DNA of 64,000 nucleotides from Allobosea sp. CRIB-10 (lineage in GTDB: Bacteria; Pseudomonadota; Alphaproteobacteria; Rhizobiales; Beijerinckiaceae), in assembly GCF_900112185.1 (NCBI RefSeq), contig NZ_FOKP01000020.1, forward strand, positions 59,493 to 123,492, written 5' to 3'. A program made the translations under genes and the position numbers. Shown here piece by piece: positions 25,785 through 33,948 of the stretch. The notes under the pieces were generated by a model, which saw only the letters and a program-made list of their open reading frames with translations, searched no databases and was not told where the DNA came from. Positions within the stretch are counted from its first letter, which is position 1; the number at the start of each line of letters is the position of its first letter.

Positions 25785-27491
25785 TCAGTTCGACTGCCGG
25801 CGAAGGAAGGCCGGGATCTCGAGCTGGTCTTCTTCCGAGGTGCGCGCCGGCGCGGTGCGGCCGAGCTGGTCGAGCTGGCCCTGAGCCGGCCGGGTCACCG
25901 GCGCCGGCGGGCGGCGCATGAACTCGGCATGGGCAGCGCTGGGGCCGGCGGCCGGGGCCGGCGGAGCCTGACGCGGGGCCGGAGCCGGCGGCGCCATCGG
26001 CACCTCGTGCTCGTCCTCCTTGCGGCCGAAGCCGACCGAGGCGAGGCGCTGCATCAGCGACATCCGCTTCTGCTCGACAGAAGCCGGTGCCGGGGCAGGC
26101 ACCGCGCCGCGGCTCTGCGCGATCTGGTGCTGGGCCGGCAGCGGCAGGTCCTCGACGCGCGGCATGCGGGTCGGACGGATCACGGCGCGCTCGGGCATCG
26201 GCGGGATGAAGCTGTCCTCGTGATGCGGCTGCGAGGTCTCGGGCATCGGCGCCTCGACGACCGGCGGGGCGACCATGGCCGGGCGCGGCTGGGCCGGCTC
26301 GATGCGGACATCGGCGGCGAAGCTCGGGGCCGGAGCCGGCGCGGGAGCGCGAACCGGCTCGGGAGCCACATATTCGGCCACGGGAGCCGGCATCGGCGCA
26401 GGCGCAGGAGCAGCGGAAGTGCGGACGTTCGGGACGGCCGAGCGCAGCCGCGCCTCCGCCTTCAGCCGCTCGGCGACCTCGGCGATACGGGCCTCGGTCG
26501 GGTCGACCTCGTTCTGGGCGCTGATCGGCTTGTCGATGCCGGTGGCGACGACCGAGACACGCATCGTGCCTTCCAGCGCCTCGTCGAAGGTGGCGCCGAC
26601 GATGATGTTGGCCTCGGAGTCGACCTCCTCGCGGATGCGGGTAGCGGCCTCGTCGACCTCGTAGAGCTTCATGTCGCGCCCGCCGGTGATCGAGATCAGC
26701 AGGCCGCGCGCGCCCTTCATCGAGACGTCGTCGAGCAGCGGATTGTTGATCGCGGCCTGGGCGGCCGAGAGCGCCCGCTTCTCGCCCTGGGCCTCGCCGG
26801 TGCCCATCATCGCCTTGCCCATGCCGCGCATCACGGCGCGCACGTCGGCGAAGTCGAGGTTGATAAGGCCGGGGCGGACCATCAGGTCGGTGATGCAGGC
26901 GACGCCGGAATAGAGCACCTGGTCGGCCATGCCGAAGGCGTCGGCGAAGCCGGTGTTCTCGTTGGCGACACGGAACAGGTTCTGGTTCGGGATGACGATC
27001 AGCGTGTCGACGGCTTCGTTGAGCTCGCCGATGCCGGCTTCCGCCATGCGCATGCGGCGCTGGCCCTCGAACTGGAACGGCTTGGTGACGACGCCGACGG
27101 TGAGGATGCCCATGTCGCGGGCGACGCGGGCGATCGCGGGGGCAGCGCCGGTGCCGGTACCGCCGCCCATGCCGGCGGTGATGAAGACCATGTGGGCGCC
27201 GGCGAGATGATCACGGATCTCGTCGATCACCTCTTCGGCCGCCGCGCGGCCGACTTCCGGCTGCGAGCCGGCGCCGAGCCCCTCGGTCACCTGGAGACCC
27301 ATCTGGATGATGCGCGGGGCGCGGGCGAGAGCGAGCGCTTGCGCGTCGGTGTTGGCGCAGACGAAGTCGACCCCGTCGAGACCGGCCTCAATCATGTTGT
27401 TCACGGCATTGCCGCCGGCGCCGCCGACACCGAACACGGTGATCCGGGGCTTCAGTTCCCGGATGTCCGGGGCTTGCAGGTTCATCGCCAT
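25785..27491 (-). CDS. ftsZ: Cell division GTPase FtsZ
   Basis: Tubulin homologue that forms the division ring. From the ATG at 27491 (AAAGAGG five bases upstream) it is 568 residues. The GTPase signature GGGTGTG is at 109-115, with NTDAQAL and the T7 loop NLDFADVRAVM later. After about residue 320 comes an unusually long Ala/Pro/Glu linker, ending in the conserved C-terminal peptide IPAFLRR that binds FtsA. The long linker is typical of alphaproteobacteria such as Caulobacter and rhizobia. It follows ftsA by 131 bp. Confidence 0.98.
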   Translation of the reverse strand: MAMNLQAPDIRELKPRITVFGVGGAGGNAVNNMIEAGLDGVDFVCANTDAQALALARAPRIIQMGLQVTEGLGAGSQPEVGRAAAEEVIDEIRDHLAGAHMVFITAGMGGGTGTGAAPAIARVARDMGILTVGVVTKPFQFEGQRRMRMAEAGIGELNEAVDTLIVIPNQNLFRVANENTGFADAFGMADQVLYSGVACITDLMVRPGLINLDFADVRAVMRGMGKAMMGTGEAQGEKRALSAAQAAINNPLLDDVSMKGARGLLISITGGRDMKLYEVDEAATRIREEVDSEANIIVGATFDEALEGTMRVSVVATGIDKPISAQNEVDPTEARIAEVAERLKAEARLRSAVPNVRTSAAPAPAPMPAPVAEYVAPEPVRAPAPAPAPSFAADVRIEPAQPRPAMVAPPVVEAPMPETSQPHHEDSFIPPMPERAVIRPTRMPRVEDLPLPAQHQIAQSRGAVPAPAPASVEQKRMSLMQRLASVGFGRKEDEHEVPMAPPAPAPRQAPPAPAAGPSAAHAEFMRRPPAPVTRPAQGQLDQLGRTAPARTSEEDQLEIPAFLRRQSN

Positions 27492-27622
27492 GATTGCCTC
27501 TTTCACTGTCTTGTCCGGCTCCTGGCGGGCCGTCCCGTCTTCCACGCCAGGGGCCTTAAGCCCCGCTCTGCTCGTACTCACCCCGGCCCGCAGCGGCCTT
27601 TCGGCGCCGCGGCCCGCAACAC

Positions 27623-28948
27623 TCAGAAGCTCTCGCGCAGCCAGCGGCCGACGCGGGAGAAGTAGCCGTCGTGCGCATGGGCGAAGAAGGACGCCCCCGC
27701 CCGCGGCTCGAAATGCTCGACATGCGCGACCTGCGGATAGACCAGCAGGCCCACCGCCGCCGCGAAGGACGGGCCCTTGCCCGCTTCCGGCAAACCCTTG
27801 ATCCCGAGCGGACGGCCGGTGCGGACCTGGCCGCCGAGCACGCGCCGCGCCACTTCCGGCATGCCGGTGAGCTGGCAGGCGCCGCCGGTCAGGACGACGC
27901 GCCGCCCGGCCTCGGCCTGGAAACCGGCCGCCTTCAGCCGGTCGCGCACCAGTTCGAGGATCTCCTCGACGCGCGGCTTGATGATCCGGACCAGATGCGA
28001 CTTCGACAGATGGTTCGGCATGTCGCGCTCGTCGTCGTCGACCTGCGGCACCGCGATCATGTCGCGCTCGTCGGAGGGGCTGGCGATCGCCGAGCCGTGC
28101 AGCGTCTTCAGCCGCTCGGCGGCGGAGACGCGGGTCGAGAGCCCGCGCGCCACGTCCATGGTGATGTGGTTGCCGCCGACCGCGATCGCGTCGGCGTGGG
28201 TCAGGTGCCCGCCGGAGAAGACGCCGAGCGAGGTGGTGCCGCCGCCCATGTCGACCACGACGACGCCCATCTCGGCCTCGTCGTCGACCAGGACGGAGAG
28301 GCCCGCCGCATAGGGGCTCGCGACCACCGCCTCGACCTCGAGATGGCAGCGCTCGACCGCGAGCATGACGTTGCGCGCCGCCGCCGCTTCCGCCGCGACG
28401 ACATGCATGTCGACCGAGAGCGAGCCGCCGATCAGGCCGCGCGGATCGAGCACGCCAGGCGAGCCGTCGAGCGCGTAGCCGGTCGGCAGCGCATGCAGCA
28501 CCGCCTTGCCCGGCCGGATCGCATGGGTCGCAGCAGCCGCAAGCACCCGCTTCACGTCGGAATCCCCGACCGAGCCGCCGCGCAGATCGACGCTGGCCTG
28601 GTAGTGCTGCGAGTTCAGCCTGCCGCCGGTCAGGTTGACGATCACCGACTGGACCTCGACCTTGGCCATGCGTTCGGCCGCGTCGACCGCGGCGCGGATG
28701 GCGCGTTCGGCGCTTTCCAGATCGATGATCGCGCCACCCTTCAGGCCGAGAGAGCGCTGATGGCCGATGCCGATGATGCGTGCGACATGGGTGCGCCCGC
28801 GCAGCCGCTCATTCGCCTCGGCCGGGTTCAGCTCGGCGATCAGGCAGACGACCTTGCTCGTGCCGATGTCCAGAATCGACAAGGTCGCGCTCTTGCGCGA
28901 CGAGAGCGGACGCATCCGCGGGGTCAGGCCTTGCGAGGTCAAGCTCAT
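27623..28948 (-). CDS. ftsA: Cell division protein FtsA
   Basis: Actin-like ATPase that anchors FtsZ to the membrane and recruits later divisome proteins. The 441-residue protein has the phosphate-1 motif DIGTSKV (27-33), phosphate-2 VVDMGGGTTSLGVF, the adenosine motif VLTGGACQLTGM and a C-terminal amphipathic targeting helix (GYFSRVGRWLRESF). Its start overlaps the ftsQ stop by 4 bp. Confidence 0.97.
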   Translation of the reverse strand: MSLTSQGLTPRMRPLSSRKSATLSILDIGTSKVVCLIAELNPAEANERLRGRTHVARIIGIGHQRSLGLKGGAIIDLESAERAIRAAVDAAERMAKVEVQSVIVNLTGGRLNSQHYQASVDLRGGSVGDSDVKRVLAAAATHAIRPGKAVLHALPTGYALDGSPGVLDPRGLIGGSLSVDMHVVAAEAAAARNVMLAVERCHLEVEAVVASPYAAGLSVLVDDEAEMGVVVVDMGGGTTSLGVFSGGHLTHADAIAVGGNHITMDVARGLSTRVSAAERLKTLHGSAIASPSDERDMIAVPQVDDDERDMPNHLSKSHLVRIIKPRVEEILELVRDRLKAAGFQAEAGRRVVLTGGACQLTGMPEVARRVLGGQVRTGRPLGIKGLPEAGKGPSFAAAVGLLVYPQVAHVEHFEPRAGASFFAHAHDGYFSRVGRWLRESF

Positions 28949-29910
28949 GCCTCGCCGCCCTTCTTCTTGGTCTTGCTCTTGAGCTGCTCGGCGCGCGTGG
29001 CCGCGGCCTCTTCGGTCAGGCGCATGGTGACGCGGTCCGGCTGGCGCATGTCGATGGCGATCAGATCCTTCTCGCTGATTCGGAAGTCCTGTTCGAGGCT
29101 GGCCAGGCGCTTCAGCGCAGCGCCCGCACCCTGCTCCGGCAGCCTGATATCGGCACCGGTGTCGAGCTTGAGGTTCCAGCGCCGGCCGGCGACGAGGCTG
29201 CCGGCGCGGATGCGCGAGGCGAAGGAACCGGCCTCGCCAAGCAGCGCGAGATAGTCCTTTGCCTTGAGATTGGCGTCGGGCCCGACGACCAGCGGCAGAT
29301 AGGCGAAGCGGCCATCGTCCATCTTGTCGATCACCGTGCCGTCCTGGGCGATCAGGAAGAGCTCGCCCTTGACCTGCCAGAGCGCATAGGGCTCGCGCTC
29401 GGTGAGATTGATCGTGATCTCGCCCGGATAGAGCTTGCGGACCGAGGCCTCGCGGATCATCGGCGTCGCTTCGAGCCGCTTGCGCGCCTCGTCGGCATCG
29501 AAGAAGGCGAGCGAGATCTTGGGATCGATGCCGGCGGCGACCAGGACCTCGATCTCGGAGAGACCGCTGAGGCCCGAGATGGTGATGCGATCGATGCCGA
29601 GCCCGACGGCTCGGGCGAGCGCGTGCCTGGGCTCGCCATAGGTCTCGCGGAAATTCTCGTAGTGGCCGCCGAGGACGGCGCCGGTCGTGCCCACGAGCAC
29701 CAGGAAGCCGATCGCCAGGAAGGAGCCGAGCCCGCCCGGCAGCCGCTCGGCCAGCGGTACCGCGACGGCGCTGCGGCGCGAGCCGCGGAACCAGCGGCGC
29801 GAGCGCTCGCCGACGAGGAGCTGCGGCCCCGTCACGCGCATCGGCAGGTTGGACCCGGTGAACACCGGTTCCACCTTCACCGATTCAAGGAGGCGTCCTC
29901 GACGATCCAT
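28945..29910 (-). CDS. ftsQ: Cell division protein FtsQ
   Basis: Bitopic inner-membrane divisome scaffold. It has 321 residues: a ~60-residue basic cytoplasmic tail, one transmembrane helix (about 61-82), then a periplasmic POTRA domain (about 107-175; ITISGLSGLSEIEVLVAAGI) and a beta domain with REPYALWQVKG. It overlaps ddl by 34 bp upstream and ftsA by 4 bp downstream, so the three are translationally coupled. Confidence 0.95.
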   Translation of the reverse strand: MDRRGRLLESVKVEPVFTGSNLPMRVTGPQLLVGERSRRWFRGSRRSAVAVPLAERLPGGLGSFLAIGFLVLVGTTGAVLGGHYENFRETYGEPRHALARAVGLGIDRITISGLSGLSEIEVLVAAGIDPKISLAFFDADEARKRLEATPMIREASVRKLYPGEITINLTEREPYALWQVKGELFLIAQDGTVIDKMDDGRFAYLPLVVGPDANLKAKDYLALLGEAGSFASRIRAGSLVAGRRWNLKLDTGADIRLPEQGAGAALKRLASLEQDFRISEKDLIAIDMRQPDRVTMRLTEEAAATRAEQLKSKTKKKGGEA

Positions 29911-30791
29911 TTGACGAGCTCACCGAAGTTCATGCCCGCATGGGCGGCTAATTCAGGCACAAGGCTGGTTTCAGTCATGCCGGGCTGCGTGTTGACCTCC
30001 AGCCAGACGAGCGTGTCGCTCTCGTCGTCGTAGCGGAAGTCTGAACGGCTGACGCCGCGGCACCCGATTGCTTGATGCGCCGTTAACGCACACTCTTCGA
30101 TTTGGCGGTAAAGATTCGGTAAAATTTGCGCCGGGCAGATGTGGATTGAACCGCCTTTGGCATATTTGGCGTCGTAGTCGTAGAACTCGCCCGTCGCCGC
30201 CCGAATCTCCGTTACCCCCAAGGACTTGCCGTCCATCACCGCGCAGGTCAGCTCGCGCCCGGCGATGAAGGTTTCGGCCAGCATGGTCTCGCCGCAGGGC
30301 CAGTCCGGCCGGGCGATCTCCTGGGGCGGATGCTCGCGGCCTTTCTTAACGATCACCACCCCGACGGAGGAGCCTTCGTCGATCGGCTTGATCACATAGG
30401 GCGGCGGCAGGACGTGGCGCTTGGCCGCCTCGAAGCGCGAGACGGTGACGCCCTTCGCCACCGGCACGCCGGCAGCCGCGACGACCATCTTGGCCTTGTC
30501 CTTGCGGATGGCGAGCGAGGAGGCGAGCACGCCGGAATGGGTATAGGGGACGCCGAGGATCTCGAGCACGCCTTGGATCGTGCCGTCCTCGCCGAATCGG
30601 CCGTGCAGGGCATTGAAGGCGACGTCGGGCTTCAGCGTCCCCAGCACCTGCGCGACGTCGCGGCCGACCTCGACGCGCGTGACGCGATAGCCGACGCCTT
30701 CCAGCGCCCGAGCACAGGCCGCGCCGCTGCTGAGGCTGACCTCACGCTCGACGGACCACCCGCCCATCAGCACTGCGACATGCTTGCTCAT
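29877..30791 (-). CDS. ddl: D-alanine--D-alanine ligase
   Basis: ATP-grasp enzyme making the D-Ala-D-Ala dipeptide for MurF. From the ATG at 30791 (AGGAACC upstream) it is 304 residues, the DdlB length. Motifs: GGWSVEREVSLSSG at the N-terminus, ALHGRFGEDGTIQG, YVIKPIDEGSSVGV and LEVNTQPGMTETSL. A GTG at 30806 is an alternative start. A ~90-bp stretch of the coding sequence (30060-30130) uses rare AT-ending codons (TTA, CTT, AAT, TGT), unlike the rest of the gene; see the separate entry. First gene of the ddl-ftsQ-ftsA-ftsZ operon. Confidence 0.96.
   Translation of the reverse strand: MSKHVAVLMGGWSVEREVSLSSGAACARALEGVGYRVTRVEVGRDVAQVLGTLKPDVAFNALHGRFGEDGTIQGVLEILGVPYTHSGVLASSLAIRKDKAKMVVAAAGVPVAKGVTVSRFEAAKRHVLPPPYVIKPIDEGSSVGVVIVKKGREHPPQEIARPDWPCGETMLAETFIAGRELTCAVMDGKSLGVTEIRAATGEFYDYDAKYAKGGSIHICPAQILPNLYRQIEECALTAHQAIGCRGVSRSDFRYDDESDTLVWLEVNTQPGMTETSLVPELAAHAGMNFGELVKWIVEDASLNR
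30072..30123 (-). promoter_or_regulatory. Candidate internal ftsQAZ control region inside ddl
   Basis: Within ddl, an AT-rich rare-codon patch holds TTGA-N7-TTAAC (30072-30087), one mismatch from the CtrA consensus. It also holds two direct copies of CGGTAAA (30106-30112 and 30117-30123) spaced by exactly 11 bp, a layout used by response regulators. The patch is about 170-210 bp upstream of ftsQ. No convincing -10 was found, so a promoter here is inference. Confidence 0.4.
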
Positions 30792-30839
30792 CAAGGTTCC
30801 TGACACCGAACTCCTGGGTCCGAACCTGATCCGAGATGG

Positions 30840-30855
30840 TTAACGGCGCGTTAAC
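30840..30855 (-). promoter_or_regulatory. CtrA-type box upstream of ddl-ftsQAZ
   Basis: TTAA (30840-30843), seven bases, TTAAC (30851-30855). This matches the TTAA-N7-TTAAC half-site pair recognised by the cell-cycle regulator CtrA and reads acceptably on both strands. It lies about 50 bp upstream of the ddl start. A third TTAA follows at 30871-30874. In Caulobacter CtrA controls ftsQA and ftsZ; binding here is inferred. Confidence 0.6.
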
Positions 30856-30901
30856 GATGCGCCCTGCCGGTTAATGACGAGCCGGCTGTTGCACGCCGGA
30901 C

Positions 30902-31414
30902 TCACTCCCCTTCGCCGGCCGCGACCTTGGCCAGAAGCGCCTTGAGCTGCTCATGCTCAGCCGGGCTGAGCGCCGAAATCAGCGCCGCTTCCGTCGCCAC
31001 ATGCGAGACCACCAGCCGCTCGATCAGCGCGAAGCCCTCGGGCGTGAGCACGATGCGCAGGCTGCGCCGATCCGCGGGGTCGGCCTGCCGTGCGATCAGC
31101 CCGCGCTTCTCCAGCCGGTCGAGCCGATTCGTCATCGCCGAGGTCGAGAGCATCATGTCCTTGGCGAGCTCTGACGGTGTCAGCGAGCCGCCGCGCTCGC
31201 CCTGGCGACGCAGGGTCATCAGCACGTCGAAGCCGGCGAAGTCGAGATCCTCGCCGACGAGATTGCGTCCCACACCGAGGCGCACTCGCTCGGCCGCCCG
31301 CCAGATCGCGCCGCAGACCGCCATCGGGCTGGGGTCGATATCCGGCCGCGCCCGACGCCATTGCGTGAGAATCGAATCGAGCGGCCCGCCCTGCCCTTCT
31401 CCAGCTTGACTCAT
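30902..31414 (-). CDS. MarR family transcriptional regulator
   Basis: A 170-residue winged-helix repressor. LTPSELAKDMMLSTSAMTNR is the recognition helix-turn-helix and DPADRRSLRIVLTPEGFAL the wing with the family DxRS motif. The region before it (LDFAGFDVLMTLRRQGERGG) forms the dimer/ligand interface. It is transcribed divergently from the nitroreductase-EamA pair and probably represses it and itself through the AT-rich direct repeat at 31438-31470. The effector is unknown. Confidence 0.92.
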   Translation of the reverse strand: MSQAGEGQGGPLDSILTQWRRARPDIDPSPMAVCGAIWRAAERVRLGVGRNLVGEDLDFAGFDVLMTLRRQGERGGSLTPSELAKDMMLSTSAMTNRLDRLEKRGLIARQADPADRRSLRIVLTPEGFALIERLVVSHVATEAALISALSPAEHEQLKALLAKVAAGEGE

Positions 31415-31437
31415 GGAAATCCCACGCCTAATTACCC

Positions 31438-31470
31438 TTCATCAAATAATTCGACATCAAATTATCAGAC
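31438..31470. promoter_or_regulatory. Probable MarR operator
   Basis: Between the divergent MarR and nitroreductase genes, two ~15-bp direct repeats beginning CATCAAAT and separated by one turn overlap an inverted repeat ATAATT (31446-31451)/AATTAT (31460-31465). The region is strikingly AT-rich for this genome. Its position and symmetry suit a MarR dimer pair. Confidence 0.5.
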
Positions 31471-31527
31471 ACCAAACAAACCATAGCAGCCGGCCGACGC
31501 CGCTGCAAACCGGGCACGAGCAAGACG

Positions 31528-32112
31528 ATGACGGACAGAACCGCTGCATTCCCCATCGACCCGATCTTCATCGAGCGCTGGTCGCCCCGCGCTTTCCATC
31601 CGGAGCCGATGCCTTCGGAGGCGCTGCTGACCATCCTGGAAGCCGCCCGCTGGGCTCCGTCAGCCTACAACGTGCAGCCTTGGCGCTTCCTGTACGCCCG
31701 GCGCGACGATGCGCACTGGCCGCGCTTCGTCTCGCTGCTCGACAGCTTCAACCAGAGCTGGGCCGGATCGGCCTCGGCGCTCGTCTTCCTGCTGTCGGAT
31801 ACAGGATCGGACGACGCCGCCCAGCAGCCGCAGGCCTCGCCGATCCACAGCTTCGACACCGGCGCGGCCTGGTCGCACATCGCCCTGCAGGCGGTGCGGC
31901 TCGGCTACCACGCCCATGCGATGGCCGGCATCGAGTTCGAGGCCGCCCGCGAGGCGCTCGCGGTGCCACCCCGGTTCCGCATCGAGATCGCCGTCGCACT
32001 CGGTCGCCGAGCCGATCCCGAGACACTGCCGCCGCAGCTGCGCGAGCGCGAATGGCCGAGCCCGCGGCGTCCGCTGGTGGAAACCGCCTTCCCCGGCTCC
32101 TTCCCGGCCTGA
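31528..32112 (+). CDS. Nitroreductase family protein
   Basis: FMN-dependent oxidoreductase of 194 residues. The N-terminal RWSPRAFHPEPMPSEALLTI and EAARWAPSAYNVQPWRFLYA segments are the FMN-binding hallmark of the nitroreductase fold, with DTGAAWSHIALQAVRLGYHA later. Likely substrates are quinones or nitroaromatics, not further assignable. It is followed 34 bp later by an EamA exporter gene, an operon controlled by the divergent MarR. Confidence 0.9.
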   Translation: MTDRTAAFPIDPIFIERWSPRAFHPEPMPSEALLTILEAARWAPSAYNVQPWRFLYARRDDAHWPRFVSLLDSFNQSWAGSASALVFLLSDTGSDDAAQQPQASPIHSFDTGAAWSHIALQAVRLGYHAHAMAGIEFEAAREALAVPPRFRIEIAVALGRRADPETLPPQLREREWPSPRRPLVETAFPGSFPA

Positions 32113-32146
32113 GCGCCGGCCCCGCCTCTCTCGAAAGGACACGGCC

Positions 32147-33046
32147 ATGGCCGATTCCAAGACCCGCATCCTGCTCGCGACGATCCTGGCGCCCATCCTC
32201 TGGGGCACGACCTATGTCGTCTTCACCCAGACGCTCCCAGTCGAGCATCCACTGCTGGTCGGGGCGCTGCGCGCGCTGCCAGCCGGCATCCTCCTGATGC
32301 TGCTCGGCCCCGGCCTGCCGCCGCGCGACAAGCTGCTGCCGCTCGCCATCATCGGCTTCGCCAATATCGGCCTGTTCTTCGGCATGCTCTTCCTCAGCGC
32401 CTCGCGCTTGCCGGGCGGCCTCGCTGCCACTCTGGGCTCGATGCAGCCGCTGATCGTCGCCTTCCTCGCCTGGCCGCTGCTGCTGCGCCGGCCGGGTCTC
32501 GGCCAGGTGCTCGCCGCCCTCGCCGGCACGGTCGGCGTCGGCCTCCTGGTGATCGACGATACGGTGAAGCTCGACGCGATCGGCGTTGCCGCAGCGCTCG
32601 TCGGCGCCGCCTCGATGGCGACCGGCACCGTGCTGATCGAGCGCTGGGGCAAGGTCGGAACGCCGCTGGCGCTCGCCGCCTGGCAGCTCACCCTCGGCGG
32701 CTTGCTGCTCCTGCCGGTCGCGCTCGCGGTCGAGGGCCTGCCGCCCATGCCGACCGTCCGTAACCTCGTCGGACTGAGCTATCTCGTGGTGATCGGCACC
32801 GCCTTCGCCTATTGGCTCTGGGTGCGCGGCATCGCCACGATCGGCACGGGCGTCGCATTCCTGAGCCTGCTCAGCCCGCTGGTCGCAACCTTCCTCGGCG
32901 CCGCCCTGCTCAATGAATGGTTCAACACCCAGCAATGGCTCGGCATCGCCATCATCTTCGGCTCGACCGTCGCCGGCATCATGCTGTCACGGCGCAAGGC
33001 TGGCGGCGCGCCGGCGCCGGTCAGGCCGCAACACCAAAGCGCTTGA
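32147..33046 (+). CDS. EamA (DMT superfamily) exporter
   Basis: Inner-membrane drug/metabolite transporter of 299 residues with ten hydrophobic helices in two EamA repeats. The N-terminal repeat begins ILLATILAPILWGTTYVVF and the C-terminal repeat begins AIGVAAALVGAASMATGTVL. The ATG at 32147 follows GAAAGGAC. The last 26 bp overlap the 3' end of murB on the other strand. Together with the nitroreductase and MarR it forms a small regulated detoxification-type module. Confidence 0.92.
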   Translation: MADSKTRILLATILAPILWGTTYVVFTQTLPVEHPLLVGALRALPAGILLMLLGPGLPPRDKLLPLAIIGFANIGLFFGMLFLSASRLPGGLAATLGSMQPLIVAFLAWPLLLRRPGLGQVLAALAGTVGVGLLVIDDTVKLDAIGVAAALVGAASMATGTVLIERWGKVGTPLALAAWQLTLGGLLLLPVALAVEGLPPMPTVRNLVGLSYLVVIGTAFAYWLWVRGIATIGTGVAFLSLLSPLVATFLGAALLNEWFNTQQWLGIAIIFGSTVAGIMLSRRKAGGAPAPVRPQHQSA

Positions 33047-33944
33047 TCTCCCAGTGCAGCTCATAGCCTGAGTTGTCCTTGACCCGGCGGCGGACCTCCT
33101 CGCCAAGCCCCTCGATGTCGGCGGCGGTCGCGCCGCCGGTGTTGATCAGGAAGTTGCAGTGCATCTCGGAGACCTGCGCGCCGCCGACGCGCAGGCCGCG
33201 GCAGCCGGCGGCATCGATCAATTGCCAGGCCTTGCCGCCGTCCGGGTTCTTGAAAGTCGAGCCGCCGGTGCGCTCCTTGATCGGCTGCGCCGCCTCGCGC
33301 GCCGAGGTCACCCGCTCCATCTCGGCGAGGATCGCGGCCTGGTCGCCCGGCCGGCCCTGGAACAGCGCCGAGGTGAAGATCATGTCGCTGGGCGCAGTCG
33401 AGTTGCGGTAGCTGAACCCCATATCGGCATGCGAGAATGTCACGATCTCGCCCTTGCGGGTGACGCCGCGGGCCTCGACCAGAACGTCGGTGGTCTCGCC
33501 ACCATGTGCGCCGGCATTCATGCGCAGCGCCCCGCCGATGCAGCCGGGGATGCCGCGATAGAAGGCGAGTCCGTCGAGCGAGGCATCGGCGGCAGCCCGC
33601 GCCACCTTCACGTCTGGAACGGCGGTACCAGCCCGCAGCCGGTCGCCCTCTTCAAGGGCGATCTCGCCGAAAGCCTTGCCGGCGAGACGGATGACGACGC
33701 CGGGAATGCCGCCATCGCGCACGATCAGGTTCGAGCCGAGCCCGACCACGGTGACCGGAATCTCGGCTGGCAGCTTGCCGAGCAGATAGGAAAGATCGGC
33801 CTCGTCAGCCGGGGTGAACAGAATTTGCGCCGGCCCGCCGACGCGGAACCAGGTCAGCCCCGCCATCTCCTGATTGGCGAGTAAGCGCCCGCGGAGATCT
33901 GGAGCGGCGGCGCGGATGTCGGAGGTGATGTCTTGGAAAGGCAT
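33021..33944 (-). CDS. murB: UDP-N-acetylenolpyruvoylglucosamine reductase
   Basis: FAD enzyme making UDP-MurNAc. From the ATG at 33944 it is 307 residues. Motifs: TWFRVGGPAQILFTPADEAD, the FAD loop VVGLGSNLIVRDGG, GLAFYRGIPGCIGGALRMNAG, the catalytic Ser in GGSTFKNP and HCNFLINTGGATAADI near the C-terminus. It resembles the type II (YSYRNST, here FSYRNST) short form. The open frame upstream comes from a repeat element and is not part of the gene. It follows the DUF559 gene by 4 bp and converges on EamA. Confidence 0.97.
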   Translation of the reverse strand: MPFQDITSDIRAAAPDLRGRLLANQEMAGLTWFRVGGPAQILFTPADEADLSYLLGKLPAEIPVTVVGLGSNLIVRDGGIPGVVIRLAGKAFGEIALEEGDRLRAGTAVPDVKVARAAADASLDGLAFYRGIPGCIGGALRMNAGAHGGETTDVLVEARGVTRKGEIVTFSHADMGFSYRNSTAPSDMIFTSALFQGRPGDQAAILAEMERVTSAREAAQPIKERTGGSTFKNPDGGKAWQLIDAAGCRGLRVGGAQVSEMHCNFLINTGGATAADIEGLGEEVRRRVKDNSGYELHWEIKRFGVAA

Positions 33945-33948
33945 GAGC

